Assembly (NCBI RefSeq): GCF_900637185.1
Contig: NZ_LR134352.1
Coordinates: 992,001 to 1,056,000, forward strand
Source: Nocardia asteroides
GTDB lineage: Bacteria > Actinomycetota > Actinomycetes > Mycobacteriales > Mycobacteriaceae
DNA: 64,000 nt
Reading direction: 5' to 3'
Shown piece after piece: positions 16,339 to 25,127 of the stretch. The position numbers and the translations under genes were made by a program. Under the pieces are notes generated by a model. The model searched no databases, had not been told where the DNA came from, and was given only the letters and a program-made list of their open reading frames with translations. Each line of letters begins with the position of its first letter. Positions within the stretch are counted from its first letter, which is position 1.

Positions 16339-16779
16339 TCAGCCCGGCTGTTCGGGTAGTGGCCCACGGACCAGGGCGCGGATGTGTTCCGCCGCGACCC
16401 GCGGGTCCTCGTGTTCCCATACCCGGACCACCTGCCACCCCGCTTCGACCAGGGCGGCATCGGTAGCGCGGTCCCGCGCGACATTGCCTGCCAGCTTCTC
16501 CGCCCACCACTGGGCATTGTTCTTCGGATCCGTCGCGTGCTCCGGGCACCGATGCCAGAAGCAGCCGTCCACGTAGACGGCGATGTGCAACCGGGGAAAG
16601 ACCACATCCGCCCGCCTCCGCAGGCCCTTGATCGGCGGCCGGTCGACGAAGTAGCGCAGTCCCGCCCGATGCAATTCGCGACGTAATGCCAGCTCAGGAG
16701 TGGTATCGACGCGGCGCTGCCGGGACATGCGGGCACTGGTCGCGGCATCGGTGACCGGTTTCGCCCGCCGCGAGGTCAT
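16339..16779 (-). CDS. vsr: Very short patch repair endonuclease Vsr
   Basis: DNA mismatch endonuclease that nicks 5' of the T in T:G mismatches created by deamination of 5-methylcytosine, protecting sites methylated by its partner methylase. The 146-residue protein contains the family core: RMSRQRRVDTTPELALRREL, GLRYFVDRPPIKG, RRRADVVFPRLHIAVYVDGC with the catalytic aspartate, FWHRCPEHA for zinc binding, and EAGWQVVRVWEHE. Its ATG overlaps the stop codon of the upstream cytosine methyltransferase by four bases, so the two are co-translated. Length is normal for the family. Confidence 0.95.
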   Translation of the reverse strand: MTSRRAKPVTDAATSARMSRQRRVDTTPELALRRELHRAGLRYFVDRPPIKGLRRRADVVFPRLHIAVYVDGCFWHRCPEHATDPKNNAQWWAEKLAGNVARDRATDAALVEAGWQVVRVWEHEDPRVAAEHIRALVRGPLPEQPG

Positions 16780-17909
16780 GCCGCCCAGCCACCCATGCGG
16801 TCGAGGTGGTCGCGCACGTCGTCGAGGAATCCGGGCGGGAATCGCAGATTGCCCATCTCGGTGCGGCGCAGGAACCCGGCGGTGGCGCGGGGCGAGAGCA
16901 GCCGGGGCTCGGTGAGGAAGTTCTTCAGGTCCTCGTACGGCTCGTGCACCGGCCAGGTCGACAGCGGCACCCGATGCACCACACCGGCCCGGCCCCAGGC
17001 CGCCGTCGGCCAGGGGGAACCCGGACGTAGCGGCTCACCGACGGTCAGCGGCTCCGACGGCGCGGCCAGCCGCTCGCCGACCCAGTTGGCCATCCGCACA
17101 CTGACCGCGTTGCCGACCAGCTTCCAGCGATGCCCCTGCCGGACACCGGGCACGTCGAGGGCGGGCGCCGTCCACTCGGCATCGAAGCCCTGCAGCCGCT
17201 CGCCGTCGACGATGCCGGGGGTGACGATCTCGCCCGCGGGCAGCCGGACGGCGGGTGGGCTGGCGATCCCGAGCCCGGAACCACCCTTGAGCGTCGGCAC
17301 CGCGTTCACCGCCCAGCCCAGTCCGCGCACACCTTCGGTCCAGTAGAAACCGCAGGGATCGCGGTCGGGATCGCCGTACTCGCGCGGGCCCGCGTCGTCG
17401 CCGAACAGCACTTCGCGCGGGTCCTCGGTGCGTGAGGCCAGCATCAACACGCGCTGACGCCGCTGCGGCAGCCCGAAGGCGCGGCCGTCGACGACCCGAT
17501 AGGCCCAGGTGTACCCGAGTTCCTCGAGTGCGCCGGTGATGTGCCGCATAGCGGCCCCGCGACCCAGTTGCAGCATGAACGGGACGTTCTCGATCAGCAG
17601 CCAGCGCGGTCCGCGCCTGCGCCGGACCAGCCGGAACACCTCGTCGACCAGCCCGGATCTGCGGCCGGTGATCCCGGCGGTGCGGCCGGCCTGGGACAGG
17701 TCCTGGCAGGGGAAGCCCGCGGCGACGAGTTCGGTGCCCGCGGGCAGCGACCGCAGCCGGGTGATGTCGCCGTGCAGCGGAACATCGGGGAAGCGGGCCG
17801 CGAGCACGCCCTGGGCGCCCGGGTCGATCTCGCAGAGCAGTTCGGACGACCAGCCGTTGGCGCCGAGGCCGAGTTCGAGTCCGCCGATTCCGGCGAACAG
17901 CCCGACCAT
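16776..17909 (-). CDS. dcm: DNA (cytosine-5-)-methyltransferase
   Basis: C5 methyltransferase with the conserved motifs in order: motif I MVGLFAGIGGLELGLG, motif IV GFPCQDLSQAG with the catalytic cysteine, motif VI LLIENVPFML, motif VIII QRRQRVLML and motif X GHRWKLVGNAVSV. The target-recognition region is around residues 180-270. A C-terminal extension of roughly 90 residues follows motif X. The ATG at 17909 gives the canonical N-terminus; a TTG three codons earlier is nearer to AGGAGGG and may be the real start. No restriction endonuclease gene adjoins it; it is paired instead with vsr. The recognised sequence cannot be read from the protein. Confidence 0.93.
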   Translation of the reverse strand: MVGLFAGIGGLELGLGANGWSSELLCEIDPGAQGVLAARFPDVPLHGDITRLRSLPAGTELVAAGFPCQDLSQAGRTAGITGRRSGLVDEVFRLVRRRRGPRWLLIENVPFMLQLGRGAAMRHITGALEELGYTWAYRVVDGRAFGLPQRRQRVLMLASRTEDPREVLFGDDAGPREYGDPDRDPCGFYWTEGVRGLGWAVNAVPTLKGGSGLGIASPPAVRLPAGEIVTPGIVDGERLQGFDAEWTAPALDVPGVRQGHRWKLVGNAVSVRMANWVGERLAAPSEPLTVGEPLRPGSPWPTAAWGRAGVVHRVPLSTWPVHEPYEDLKNFLTEPRLLSPRATAGFLRRTEMGNLRFPPGFLDDVRDHLDRMGGWAA

Positions 17910-18219
17910 CCGTGTCAACGACCCTCCTGTGTCCGTGGAGCGCAGGCGCGCTCGTGTTCGCCGCCTGCGGCATTCTATCGGTCCGCTGTCCAGGGAGTTC
18001 GGCCGCGAACAGGTCGGGCGGTATGGGTGCGGCTTCGGGTTCGGTTCGGAGCCGCGCACCCGTACGGCTGGGTCCGGCTACGTCCGTCGCCGGAAAATCA
18101 GTGGCCGACCACAGTGCGACGGTGCCACTCTTGATGGGCCGACTTTGTCGGACCCCGGTGCGAACATCACCGGGAGTCCGTTCCGGAAACCATCCATCCA
18201 CCGGACACAAGGGGGAGTC

Positions 18220-20052
18220 TTGTCTGTCACTTTGGAGCTGGCGGCCACCGATTCGGAGGCCGACAGATCGGGGTCGACAACGCCGCGGCCGAGCGGAAGA
18301 TTGCGCTCGCTACGGCGGTTTCTGCCCTACCTCCGGCCCTACCGGGTGCCGCTGATCGCGGCCAATCTGCTCGCGATCCTCTCGGCCAGTTCCGCGGTGG
18401 TGATTCCCCTGGTGATCGCGCGGGTGATCGACGGCCCGATCGCGCACCGGGATTTCTCCGCGTTGTTGCTGCCGGTGGCGGTGATCTTCGTCCTCGGCAC
18501 GCTCGAGTCGGTCGGCATGTGGGGTCGCCGCTGGCTGGTGTCCAAACCGTCGACGCTGTTCGAGATCCGGATGCGGGCCAAGCTCTTCGCGCAGTTGCAG
18601 GCACTGTCGATCGGCCGACACGACGGCTGGCAGTCGGGCCAGCTGCTCTCGCGCGCCATCGACGACCTGTCGGTGCTGCGGCGCTTCGTGGCGTTCGCCG
18701 GGCCGTTCCTGATCGTCAACGGGGTGATCCTGCCGATCGGGCTGGTCTCCCTGTTCGTGATGAACTGGCAAGTGGGACTGATCTTCACGATCACGTCGCT
18801 GCCGCTCACGCTGCTGTGCGTGCGTTTCGTACGCCGGTTCGAGGTGGCCTCGCGGCGCTCGCAGGACCAGTCCGGCGACCTGGCGACCATCGCGCAGGAA
18901 TCCGCGCAGGGCGTCCGGGTACTCAAGGCGCTCGGCCGTGGCCGGTTCTTCGGTGCGCGCTTCACCGCGCTCTCGCGTGAACTGCAGCGCACCGAACTGG
19001 AGAAGGTCCGTCTCGACGCGACCCTGTGGGCCGCGCTGGTGACCCTGCCGACGGTGGCGATCGCGGTCTCGCTCGGCGTGGGCGGCTACGCGGTGGTGCA
19101 GGGGTCGATGACGATGGGCACCCTGGTCGCGAGCATCGCGCTGGCGACCTTCCTGCAGTGGCCGATCATCTGGATGGGTTTCCTGCTGTCGGAACTGTTC
19201 GAGGCGCGCACCGCCGCCGACCGGTTCTGGGAGATCATCGACACCCCGCTCGACATCACCGATCCGGAGCGTCCGGTGTCGCTGCCCGCCGGACTGCGCG
19301 GCGAACTGGTCGTCGACCATGTCCGCTTCGCCTACCCCACCGGTGACGACGGCACGGAAAAGCCGGTGCTGGAGGACATCTCGCTGCGCGTGCGGCCGGG
19401 GGAGACGGTCGCGCTGGTCGGCGCCACCGGGAGCGGCAAGACGGCGCTGCTGGAACTGATCCCGCGGCTCTACGACGTGGACGACGGCAGCATCACCATC
19501 GACGGCGTCGACATCGCCACCCTGCGCCTGGCCGACCTGCGCCGGGTGGTGACCGTGGCCTTCGAGGAGCCGGTGCTGTTCTCGGCCAGCGTGCGCGAGA
19601 ACGTGGCGCTGGGCGATCCGCGCGCCACCGACGCCGATGTGCGGCAGGCGCTCGACATCGCGCAGGCGAGCGAGTTCGTCGACGCGCTGCCGTGGGGTCT
19701 GGACACCAGGATCGGTGAGCAGGGCATGAGTCTGTCGGGCGGACAGCGGCAGCGGCTCGCCCTGGCCAGGGCCGTGCTCATCGGCGAGACCGCCGCCGAG
19801 CACGGGCGGATCATGGTGCTCGACGATCCGCTCTCCGCGCTGGACGTGGAAACCGAAGAGCGCGTGCAGGATCGGCTGCGGACCGTGCTGGCCGGCGCCA
19901 CCACGCTGCTGGTCGCGCACCGGCCGTCCACGGCGGCACTGGCCGACCGCGTCGCGCTGCTGGCCGAGGGCCGCATCGTCGCCGAGGGCACCCACGAGAA
20001 ACTGCTGCGGACCAACGGCCGCTACCGCGAGCTGATGGGAGGTGAGGCATGA
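18220..20052 (+). CDS. ABC exporter half-transporter with degenerate Walker B (first subunit of pair 1)
   Basis: A 610-residue fusion of a six-helix exporter membrane domain (about residues 35-320) and an ATPase domain. Walker A is GATGSGKTALL, the signature is LSGGQRQRLALARAVL, and Walker B reads IMVLDDPLSALD, so the catalytic glutamate is replaced by aspartate. The TTG at 18220 is chosen as start because AAGGGGGAG precedes it directly; the longer open frame would overlap the methyltransferase gene on the other strand. It overlaps the next gene by four bases (ATGA). With that partner it should form a heterodimeric exporter having one weak and one active ATP site. Substrate unknown; lipids, peptides or drugs are typical. 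Confidence 0.9.
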   Translation: MSVTLELAATDSEADRSGSTTPRPSGRLRSLRRFLPYLRPYRVPLIAANLLAILSASSAVVIPLVIARVIDGPIAHRDFSALLLPVAVIFVLGTLESVGMWGRRWLVSKPSTLFEIRMRAKLFAQLQALSIGRHDGWQSGQLLSRAIDDLSVLRRFVAFAGPFLIVNGVILPIGLVSLFVMNWQVGLIFTITSLPLTLLCVRFVRRFEVASRRSQDQSGDLATIAQESAQGVRVLKALGRGRFFGARFTALSRELQRTELEKVRLDATLWAALVTLPTVAIAVSLGVGGYAVVQGSMTMGTLVASIALATFLQWPIIWMGFLLSELFEARTAADRFWEIIDTPLDITDPERPVSLPAGLRGELVVDHVRFAYPTGDDGTEKPVLEDISLRVRPGETVALVGATGSGKTALLELIPRLYDVDDGSITIDGVDIATLRLADLRRVVTVAFEEPVLFSASVRENVALGDPRATDADVRQALDIAQASEFVDALPWGLDTRIGEQGMSLSGGQRQRLALARAVLIGETAAEHGRIMVLDDPLSALDVETEERVQDRLRTVLAGATTLLVAHRPSTAALADRVALLAEGRIVAEGTHEKLLRTNGRYRELMGGEA

Positions 20053-21902
20053 GCACCGACACCGAGATCCAGGCACCACCCGAACAATCCGACCGGGCGG
20101 GGGACTGGCGTGGCATCGCCAAGGAGGACGACGACGTCACCGGCACCGGAAACCTGGTGCTGGCCGGGCGATCCCGCCGCCTGCTGCTCGACCTGGTGCG
20201 GCCCTACCGCAAGCAGGCGGCGCTCACCTTCGCGCTGATCCTGCTCGACAACGCGGCCAAGATCTCGCTGCCGCTGTTCATCGCCTACGGCCTCGACCAC
20301 GGCATCGGCCAAGGTAGGCAGGGCAATTGGACGCCGCTGCTCGCGACGGTCGCCGGGTTCGTCGCGGTGACCCTGCTGGCCGGCCTGACCACGTACTTCT
20401 TCCTGCGGATGTCGGGTTCGCTGAGTCAGCGGGTGCTGTTCGACCTGCGGGTGCGCGCGTTCCGGCACACCCAGCGGCTGAGCGTGTCGTTCCACGAGAA
20501 GTACACCTCGGGCAAGGTCGTCACCCGGCTCACCAGCGATATCGAGACCCTGCAGGAACTGCTGGAAGGCGCGCTCAACCAGGCGTTCAGCGCGATCCTG
20601 TCGGTGGTCACCATCGCGGTGCTGCTGGTGTGGCTGGACCCGATGCTGGCTTCGATCGTGCTGCTCGGATTCGTGCCGCTGGTGCTGGTGACCCGCTGGG
20701 CCCAGCGACGGCAGCGCGCGGGGTACCGCCGCACCCGCGGCGCGATCGCGCGGGTGGTGGTGCAGTTCGTCGAGTCGATGAGCGGCATGCGCGCGGTGCA
20801 GGCGTTCCGGCGCGAGGACCGCAATCAGGAGGTCCTCGGCGGCGAGGACAGCGAGTACCAGCAGGCGACCACCACGGCGATCCGCGGCATGGGCGACTAC
20901 GTGGGCCTGTCGAACTTCATCGGCAAGGTCACCACGGTGATCGTGCTGCTGGTCGGCGCGTGGCAGGTGATGGAGGGCAACCTCGCGATCGGCGTGCTCG
21001 CCGCGTACCTGCTCTACCTCGACCAGTTCTACGGCCCGCTCGACGAACTCGCCCAGGTGTTCAACTCCTACCAGTCGGCCGCGGCGGCGCTGGAGAAGAT
21101 CTCGGGCGTGCTCGAGGAGGAGCCCGCGGTCGCCGAACCCGCGGATCCGGTCGCCCTCGACCGGGCGAGCGGCGCGGTGCGGATGGACGGGGTGTGGTTC
21201 GGCTACCACGCCGAGTCGGCGGTGCTGCCGGAGTTCGACCTGACCATCCCGGCCGGTCAGGTGGTCGCGCTGGTCGGCGCCACCGGCGCGGGCAAGTCGA
21301 CGCTGGCCAAGCTGCTCACCCGGTTCTACGACCCGAGCGGCGGCACCATCACCCTCGACGGGGTCGACCTGCGCGAGCTGGCCGACGCCGAACTGCGCAG
21401 GCACGTCGTGATGGTCACCCAGGAGGCGTACCTGTTCTCCGGGACCATCGCCGACAACATCCGGCTCGGCAGGCCCGACGCGACCGACGACGAGGTCACC
21501 GCGGCGGCGCGCGCGGTGGGCCTGGACGCCTTCGTCCGCTCGCTGCCGGACGGGTACGCGACCGATGTGCGCACCCGCGGCGGCAGGCTCTCGGCGGGGC
21601 AGCGGCAGCTGGTGGCGTTCGCCAGGGTGTTCCTGGCCGACCCGGCGGTGATCGTGCTGGACGAGGCCACCTCCAGCCTGGACATCCCGGGCGAGCGGCT
21701 GGTGCAGCACGCGCTGGAGACCCTGCTGCGCGAGCGCACGGCGGTGATCATCGCGCACCGGCTCTCCACCGTGGCCATTGCCGACCGGGTGCTGGTGCTC
21801 GACGCGGGCCGGATCGTCGAGGACGGCGCACCGGCCGAGTTGATCGCCGGACAGGGCCGCTTCGCGGGGCTGCACGCCGCGTGGCGGGATTCGCTGGTCT
21901 GA
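20049..21902 (+). CDS. ABC exporter half-transporter with canonical Walker B (second subunit of pair 1)
   Basis: Partner of the preceding half-transporter: 617 residues, with about 50 polar N-terminal residues, a six-helix membrane domain and an ATPase domain. Walker A is GATGAGKSTLAK, Walker B VIVLDEATSSLD with the catalytic glutamate, and the H-loop IIAHRLST. Its signature is LSAGQRQLVAF, with the second glycine of LSGGQ changed to alanine. That altered signature faces the degenerate Walker B of the partner, while its own intact Walker B faces the partner's normal LSGGQ, the arrangement of asymmetric heterodimeric exporters. The start ATG overlaps the previous stop by four bases. Confidence 0.92.
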   Translation: MSTDTEIQAPPEQSDRAGDWRGIAKEDDDVTGTGNLVLAGRSRRLLLDLVRPYRKQAALTFALILLDNAAKISLPLFIAYGLDHGIGQGRQGNWTPLLATVAGFVAVTLLAGLTTYFFLRMSGSLSQRVLFDLRVRAFRHTQRLSVSFHEKYTSGKVVTRLTSDIETLQELLEGALNQAFSAILSVVTIAVLLVWLDPMLASIVLLGFVPLVLVTRWAQRRQRAGYRRTRGAIARVVVQFVESMSGMRAVQAFRREDRNQEVLGGEDSEYQQATTTAIRGMGDYVGLSNFIGKVTTVIVLLVGAWQVMEGNLAIGVLAAYLLYLDQFYGPLDELAQVFNSYQSAAAALEKISGVLEEEPAVAEPADPVALDRASGAVRMDGVWFGYHAESAVLPEFDLTIPAGQVVALVGATGAGKSTLAKLLTRFYDPSGGTITLDGVDLRELADAELRRHVVMVTQEAYLFSGTIADNIRLGRPDATDDEVTAAARAVGLDAFVRSLPDGYATDVRTRGGRLSAGQRQLVAFARVFLADPAVIVLDEATSSLDIPGERLVQHALETLLRERTAVIIAHRLSTVAIADRVLVLDAGRIVEDGAPAELIAGQGRFAGLHAAWRDSLV

Positions 21903-21951
21903 TGCCACCGTGTTGTACAGCAGCGGGGCTGGTGTCGCTTACCGTAGAGAG

Positions 21952-22569
21952 GTGACGACCCCAGCCCCGGGCCCGGCCGATGGACCCATCGAGAACAGAC
22001 CGGCTTCCCGGTGGCCTGCGGTACTCACCTGGCGGGCCCACGACAACTCGCGGATGGAATCGGTCCGGGTGACCCTCAACGGCAATCGGATCAGGGCGGC
22101 GGGCCGGATGATCGGCGGCGCCTGCGGGGAACACCCGGCCTTCAGCGCGTCCTACGACCTGGTCACCGACGAGGCGGGCGCGACCCGGCGGCTGTCGCTG
22201 CGCACCACCACCGCCGCGGGCGAGCGGCACGCGTCGATCTCGCGCGACGAGGAGAACTACTGGCTGGTCGACGCGGGCGGCAGTCACGTGCGCTCGACGT
22301 TCGCCGGCGCGCTGGATGTGGACGTGGTGCTGAGCCCGTTCTTCAACACCCTGCCGATCCGCCGGTTCGGGCTGCAGAACGCGGTCGGCGACGTGCAGGT
22401 CCCCGTGGTGTACGTGCGCCTGCCCGATCTGCTCGTGCAGGAGGCCGAACTCACCTACTCGAGCGCCGCCGACGGCATCAACGTGCTGTCGCCGGTCTCC
22501 AGTGCCACGCTGACGGTCGATCCGGAGGGTTTCGTCCTCGACTATCCGGGACTGGCCGAACGGGTCTGA
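21952..22569 (+). CDS. Putative glycolipid-binding domain protein (PF06475 type)
   Basis: A 205-residue soluble protein resembling the putative glycolipid-binding family. Typical segments are VLTWRAHDNSRMESVRV, the YDLVTDEAGATRRLSLRT strand pair, NYWLVDAGGSHV, DVVLSPFFNTLPIRRFGL and VPVVYVRLPDLLV. A role in handling cell-envelope glycolipids has been suggested for the family but not proved. The GTG at 21952 gives a sensible N-terminus; the AGAGAG in front is very close, so an alternative start is possible. It follows the ABC exporter pair by 49 bases on the same strand and could be co-transcribed with it. Confidence 0.78.
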   Translation: MTTPAPGPADGPIENRPASRWPAVLTWRAHDNSRMESVRVTLNGNRIRAAGRMIGGACGEHPAFSASYDLVTDEAGATRRLSLRTTTAAGERHASISRDEENYWLVDAGGSHVRSTFAGALDVDVVLSPFFNTLPIRRFGLQNAVGDVQVPVVYVRLPDLLVQEAELTYSSAADGINVLSPVSSATLTVDPEGFVLDYPGLAERV

Positions 22570-22609
22570 CGCCGGAGATCAGGGGGCGCAACGCGATTCG
22601 CCCGGTGGC

Positions 22610-23557
22610 TCACAGCGCGCGCAGCACCCCGCCGCGCTGCCCGGCCCGGTGCAGTTCGCCGAGCCAGTCGCCGACGCCGGGCTCGATGCCGGTGATGTCC
22701 CAGCGGACGCGCTCCTCGTAGGCGGTGCGCCCGCGGTAACCCGCTTCGACAAGTTCGCCGAGGCTGCCGTCGGTGCGCAGGGTCTCGCGCGCGGCGCGCA
22801 ACGCGGCGATGGTCTCGTCGAGCACCTGGCCGAGCGCGGCCGCGTTCGGCTCGCAGATGGCCCGGACCAGGTCGGGGGCCGTCCCCGCTACCCGGGTGCC
22901 GTCGCGGAACGAACCGGCGGCCAGACCGAGCGCCAGCGCGCCGCCCTCGGCGCCCGCGGCGGCCAGCGCTTCGGCCAGTACATGCGGCAGGTGCGAGATC
23001 CGCGCGACCGCGCGGTCGTGTTCGTCGGCGCGCACCGGTACCACCACCGACCCGCAGTCCAGGGCCAGCCGGGTCACCCGCGTCCACGGCTCGACCCGCG
23101 TGCCCTCGTCGACGCCGACCGCCCACACGGCGTCCCGGAACAGCTCCGGATCGGTTGCCGTCCAGCCGGATTCGGCGGTGCCGGTCATCGGGTGCCCGCC
23201 CACGAAGTTCGCCTCGAGTCCGTGTTCGCGCACCGCGTCGGCGACGGGGCGCTTGATGCTCACCACGTCGGTGATGGGGCAGGTGGGCGCGAGCGCCGCG
23301 ATCTCGGCCAGGATCCGCCCGACCGCGGGCATGGGCACCGCGAGCACCAGCAGCGCGTCCGCGGCGGCAGCCCGGCGCAGCACCGCGGGCAGGTCGGTGG
23401 ACACGTCGAACCCGTCGCGACGCGCCGCCTCGGCACCCGAGTCCGAACGGTTGTATCCGAACGCCGGGTACCCCGCCGCGACCGCGGCGCGCAGCAGTGA
23501 GCCGCCGATCAAACCGGTTCCGAGGACGCAGACAGCGGCACGCTGGTCGAGGGTCAT
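22610..23557 (-). CDS. tyrA: Prephenate dehydrogenase
   Basis: NAD(P)-dependent oxidative decarboxylation of prephenate to 4-hydroxyphenylpyruvate, the committed step to tyrosine. The 315-residue protein has an N-terminal Rossmann motif VLGTGLIGGSLLRAA, the VVSIKRPVADAV stretch, the GGHPMTGTAESGW motif with the catalytic histidine, DEHDRAVARISHLPHVLAEAL and a C-terminal helical dimerisation domain. There is no ACT regulatory domain. The start at 23557 (MTLDQRA) fits the family; a longer frame would reach the start of the divergent gene. Syntenic with Rv3754. Its product would be the substrate for an aromatic aminotransferase such as the one at 10.2 kb. Confidence 0.93.
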   Translation of the reverse strand: MTLDQRAAVCVLGTGLIGGSLLRAAVAAGYPAFGYNRSDSGAEAARRDGFDVSTDLPAVLRRAAAADALLVLAVPMPAVGRILAEIAALAPTCPITDVVSIKRPVADAVREHGLEANFVGGHPMTGTAESGWTATDPELFRDAVWAVGVDEGTRVEPWTRVTRLALDCGSVVVPVRADEHDRAVARISHLPHVLAEALAAAGAEGGALALGLAAGSFRDGTRVAGTAPDLVRAICEPNAAALGQVLDETIAALRAARETLRTDGSLGELVEAGYRGRTAYEERVRWDITGIEPGVGDWLGELHRAGQRGGVLRAL

Positions 23558-23615
23558 CGGAACAGATTGGCACACGAGTTCATCATTACCGGCGGGACAG
23601 ACTACCGTTTGGTCC

Positions 23616-24155
23616 ATGGCAGCACAGCGCTCGGGCACGAACAGGGCGACGTCGGACGACGACTACGACGTCGAAGGGTTCGCCGTGGCGGTGGTCCGTG
23701 AAGAAGGCACGTGGCGATGCAGCCCGCTCAGCCACGACGCACTCCTGGACCTGTCCGTCGCCGAGACCGAATTGAAGGCTTTGCGCAGCTCCGGCGCGGT
23801 GTTCGGGCTGCTCGACGTCGACGACGAGTTCTTCGTCGTATTGCGGCCGGCGCCGAGCGGCACCCGGCTGCTCCTCTCGGACGCGACCGCCGCGATCGAC
23901 TACGACATCGCCGCCGACGTCCTCGACGCGCTCAACGTCGAGATCCCCGACATCGACCCCGACGAACTCGACGACGTGGACCCCTGGGAAGAGGGCGACC
24001 TCGGCGTGCTCGCCGACCTCGGCCTGCCCGAGCCGGTGTTCAGCGTGATCCTCGCCGAGACCGACCTCTACCCCGACGAGCAGCTCGGCATGATCGCCCA
24101 GCGGCTCGGCTTCGCCTCCGAATTCGCGGCGGTCCTGGACAAACTGCCTCGGTGA
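23616..24155 (+). CDS. tRNA adenosine deaminase-associated protein
   Basis: A 179-residue acidic protein that in mycobacteria and relatives always precedes tadA (Rv3753c). Recognisable stretches are DDDYDVEGFAVAVVREEGTWRCSPL (as DYDVEGFAVAVVREEG here), ELKALRSSGAVFGLLDVDDEFF and a C-terminal ETDLYPDEQLGMIAQRLGF. Its activity is unknown; the strict gene pairing suggests it helps or regulates the deaminase. Its stop codon overlaps the GTG start of tadA by four bases, so the two are translationally coupled. It is transcribed divergently from tyrA. Confidence 0.9.
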   Translation: MAAQRSGTNRATSDDDYDVEGFAVAVVREEGTWRCSPLSHDALLDLSVAETELKALRSSGAVFGLLDVDDEFFVVLRPAPSGTRLLLSDATAAIDYDIAADVLDALNVEIPDIDPDELDDVDPWEEGDLGVLADLGLPEPVFSVILAETDLYPDEQLGMIAQRLGFASEFAAVLDKLPR

Positions 24156-24607
24156 TCCCTTCCGACGAGGACCTGGTGCGCGCCGCGATCGCGGCCGCCG
24201 CCGCTGCCGACCCGCGCGATGTGCCGGTCGGCGCGGTCGTCTTCGACGCCGACGGGCGTGAACTCGCGCGCGCGGCGAATGCCAGGGAGGCGCTCGGCGA
24301 CCCCACCGCGCACGCGGAGGTGATCGCGCTGCGCGCCGCCGCGGCCGTGCACGGCGACGGGTGGCGGCTCGAGGGCGCGACGCTGGCCGTCACCCTGGAG
24401 CCCTGCACGATGTGCGCGGGCGCGCTGGTGCTGTCCCGGGTGGGCAAGGTGGTGTTCGGCGCCTGGGAGCCCAAGACCGGCGCGGTCGGCTCGCTCTGGG
24501 ACGTGGTGCGCGACCGCAGGCTCAACCATCGGCCCGAGGTGCGCGGCGGAGTGCTCGAGGCCGAGTGCGTCGCGCTGCTGGACGAATTCTTCCGAACTCA
24601 GCGCTGA
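24152..24607 (+). CDS. tadA: tRNA-specific adenosine deaminase TadA
   Basis: Zinc enzyme that deaminates adenosine 34 to inosine in tRNA-Arg(ACG), the gene for which is at 12.3 kb in this window. The 151-residue protein shows the cytidine/deoxycytidylate deaminase active site: the HAEV motif (zinc histidine and proton-shuttle glutamate) in DPTAHAEVIALR, and PCTMCAGALVLSRV with the two zinc cysteines, then FGAWEPKTGAVGSLWDVVRD. GTG start overlapping the previous stop (GTGA). Syntenic with Rv3752c. The tRNA-Ser(CGA) gene follows 46 bases later. Confidence 0.95.
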   Translation: MIPSDEDLVRAAIAAAAAADPRDVPVGAVVFDADGRELARAANAREALGDPTAHAEVIALRAAAAVHGDGWRLEGATLAVTLEPCTMCAGALVLSRVGKVVFGAWEPKTGAVGSLWDVVRDRRLNHRPEVRGGVLEAECVALLDEFFRTQR

Positions 24608-24653
24608 CCAGCCGATTTAACGATCCGGCACCCCCTCCGGTATCGTAGTCGGC

Positions 24654-24744
24654 GGTGGCGTGTCCGAGCGGCCTAAGGAGCACGCCTCGAAAGCGTGTGA
24701 CGGGTAACCCCCGTCCGAGGGTTCAAATCCCTCCGCCACCGCCA
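24654..24744 (+). tRNA. tRNA-Ser (anticodon CGA)
   Basis: Serine-type tRNA with long variable arm. Acceptor GGTGGCG pairs with CGCCACC (24734-24740), then discriminator G and encoded CCA. The stem CACGC/GCGTG encloses CTCGAAA, anticodon CGA. The T-arm contains GGTTCAAATCC. Confidence 0.97.
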
Positions 24745-24746
24745 CG

Positions 24747-24785
24747 GAGCCCCTCACCTGATATGCCAGGTGAGGGGCTCTTTTT
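24747..24785 (+). terminator. Rho-independent terminator after tRNA-Ser(CGA)
   Basis: A perfect 14-base-pair stem (GAGCCCCTCACCTG and its complement) with the six-base loop ATATGC, followed by five T residues at 24781-24785. It starts two bases after the tRNA's CCA. Confidence 0.95.
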
Positions 24786-24873
24786 CGTCGGCTGTTCATG
24801 CGAGACCGCCCCGCTCGCGGGGGCTGGACGTAATAGACTGGTAGTACCGAAATCCGGGAAGGAACGATGTCTT

Positions 24874-25122
24874 ATGCGCGGGCGACAGCCGCCACCCGCG
24901 AAGTCCGGAATGGGGCTCGGGGGGAAGCTCATGGTTCTGGTCGTGCTGGGCTGGGTAGCCGTCGGGCTGCTCGCCGCGGGCCAGCGACACTACTTCGCCC
25001 ACCTGCCCAAGGAGTGTTCGGACTGGGCGACGATCGCGGTCACCGCTGCCGCGGGTCCGGCCAACTATGTCGGCCTGAACCCGCGGGTCAGCGAGTGCGA
25101 GGTACCACAGCCGAGCCAGTAG
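24874..25122 (+). CDS. Small single-pass membrane or secreted protein
   Basis: An 82-residue protein of unknown function. A basic N-terminus (MRGRQPPPAKSG) is followed by one hydrophobic helix (LMVLVVLGWVAVGLLAAG) and about 45 extracytoplasmic residues with two cysteines (KECSDWAT and SECEVPQ) that could form a disulfide. Third-position GC bias is strong in this frame. GGAAGGA lies about ten bases upstream; it is closer to an out-of-frame ATG at 24867, so the start is not certain. The gene ends five bases before the convergent MMPL gene. Confidence 0.6.
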   Translation: MRGRQPPPAKSGMGLGGKLMVLVVLGWVAVGLLAAGQRHYFAHLPKECSDWATIAVTAAAGPANYVGLNPRVSECEVPQPSQ

Positions 25123-25127
25123 CCCGC

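Noticed and set aside
17509..18219. Extended N-terminus of the first ABC half-transporter
   Set aside because: The extension is antisense to the cytosine methyltransferase gene; a TTG with a strong ribosome binding site at 18220 gives a normal length.
18310..22300. Long minus-strand open frames opposite the first ABC pair
   Set aside because: Same artefact of GC-rich third positions; the plus strand holds complete ABC transporter motifs.
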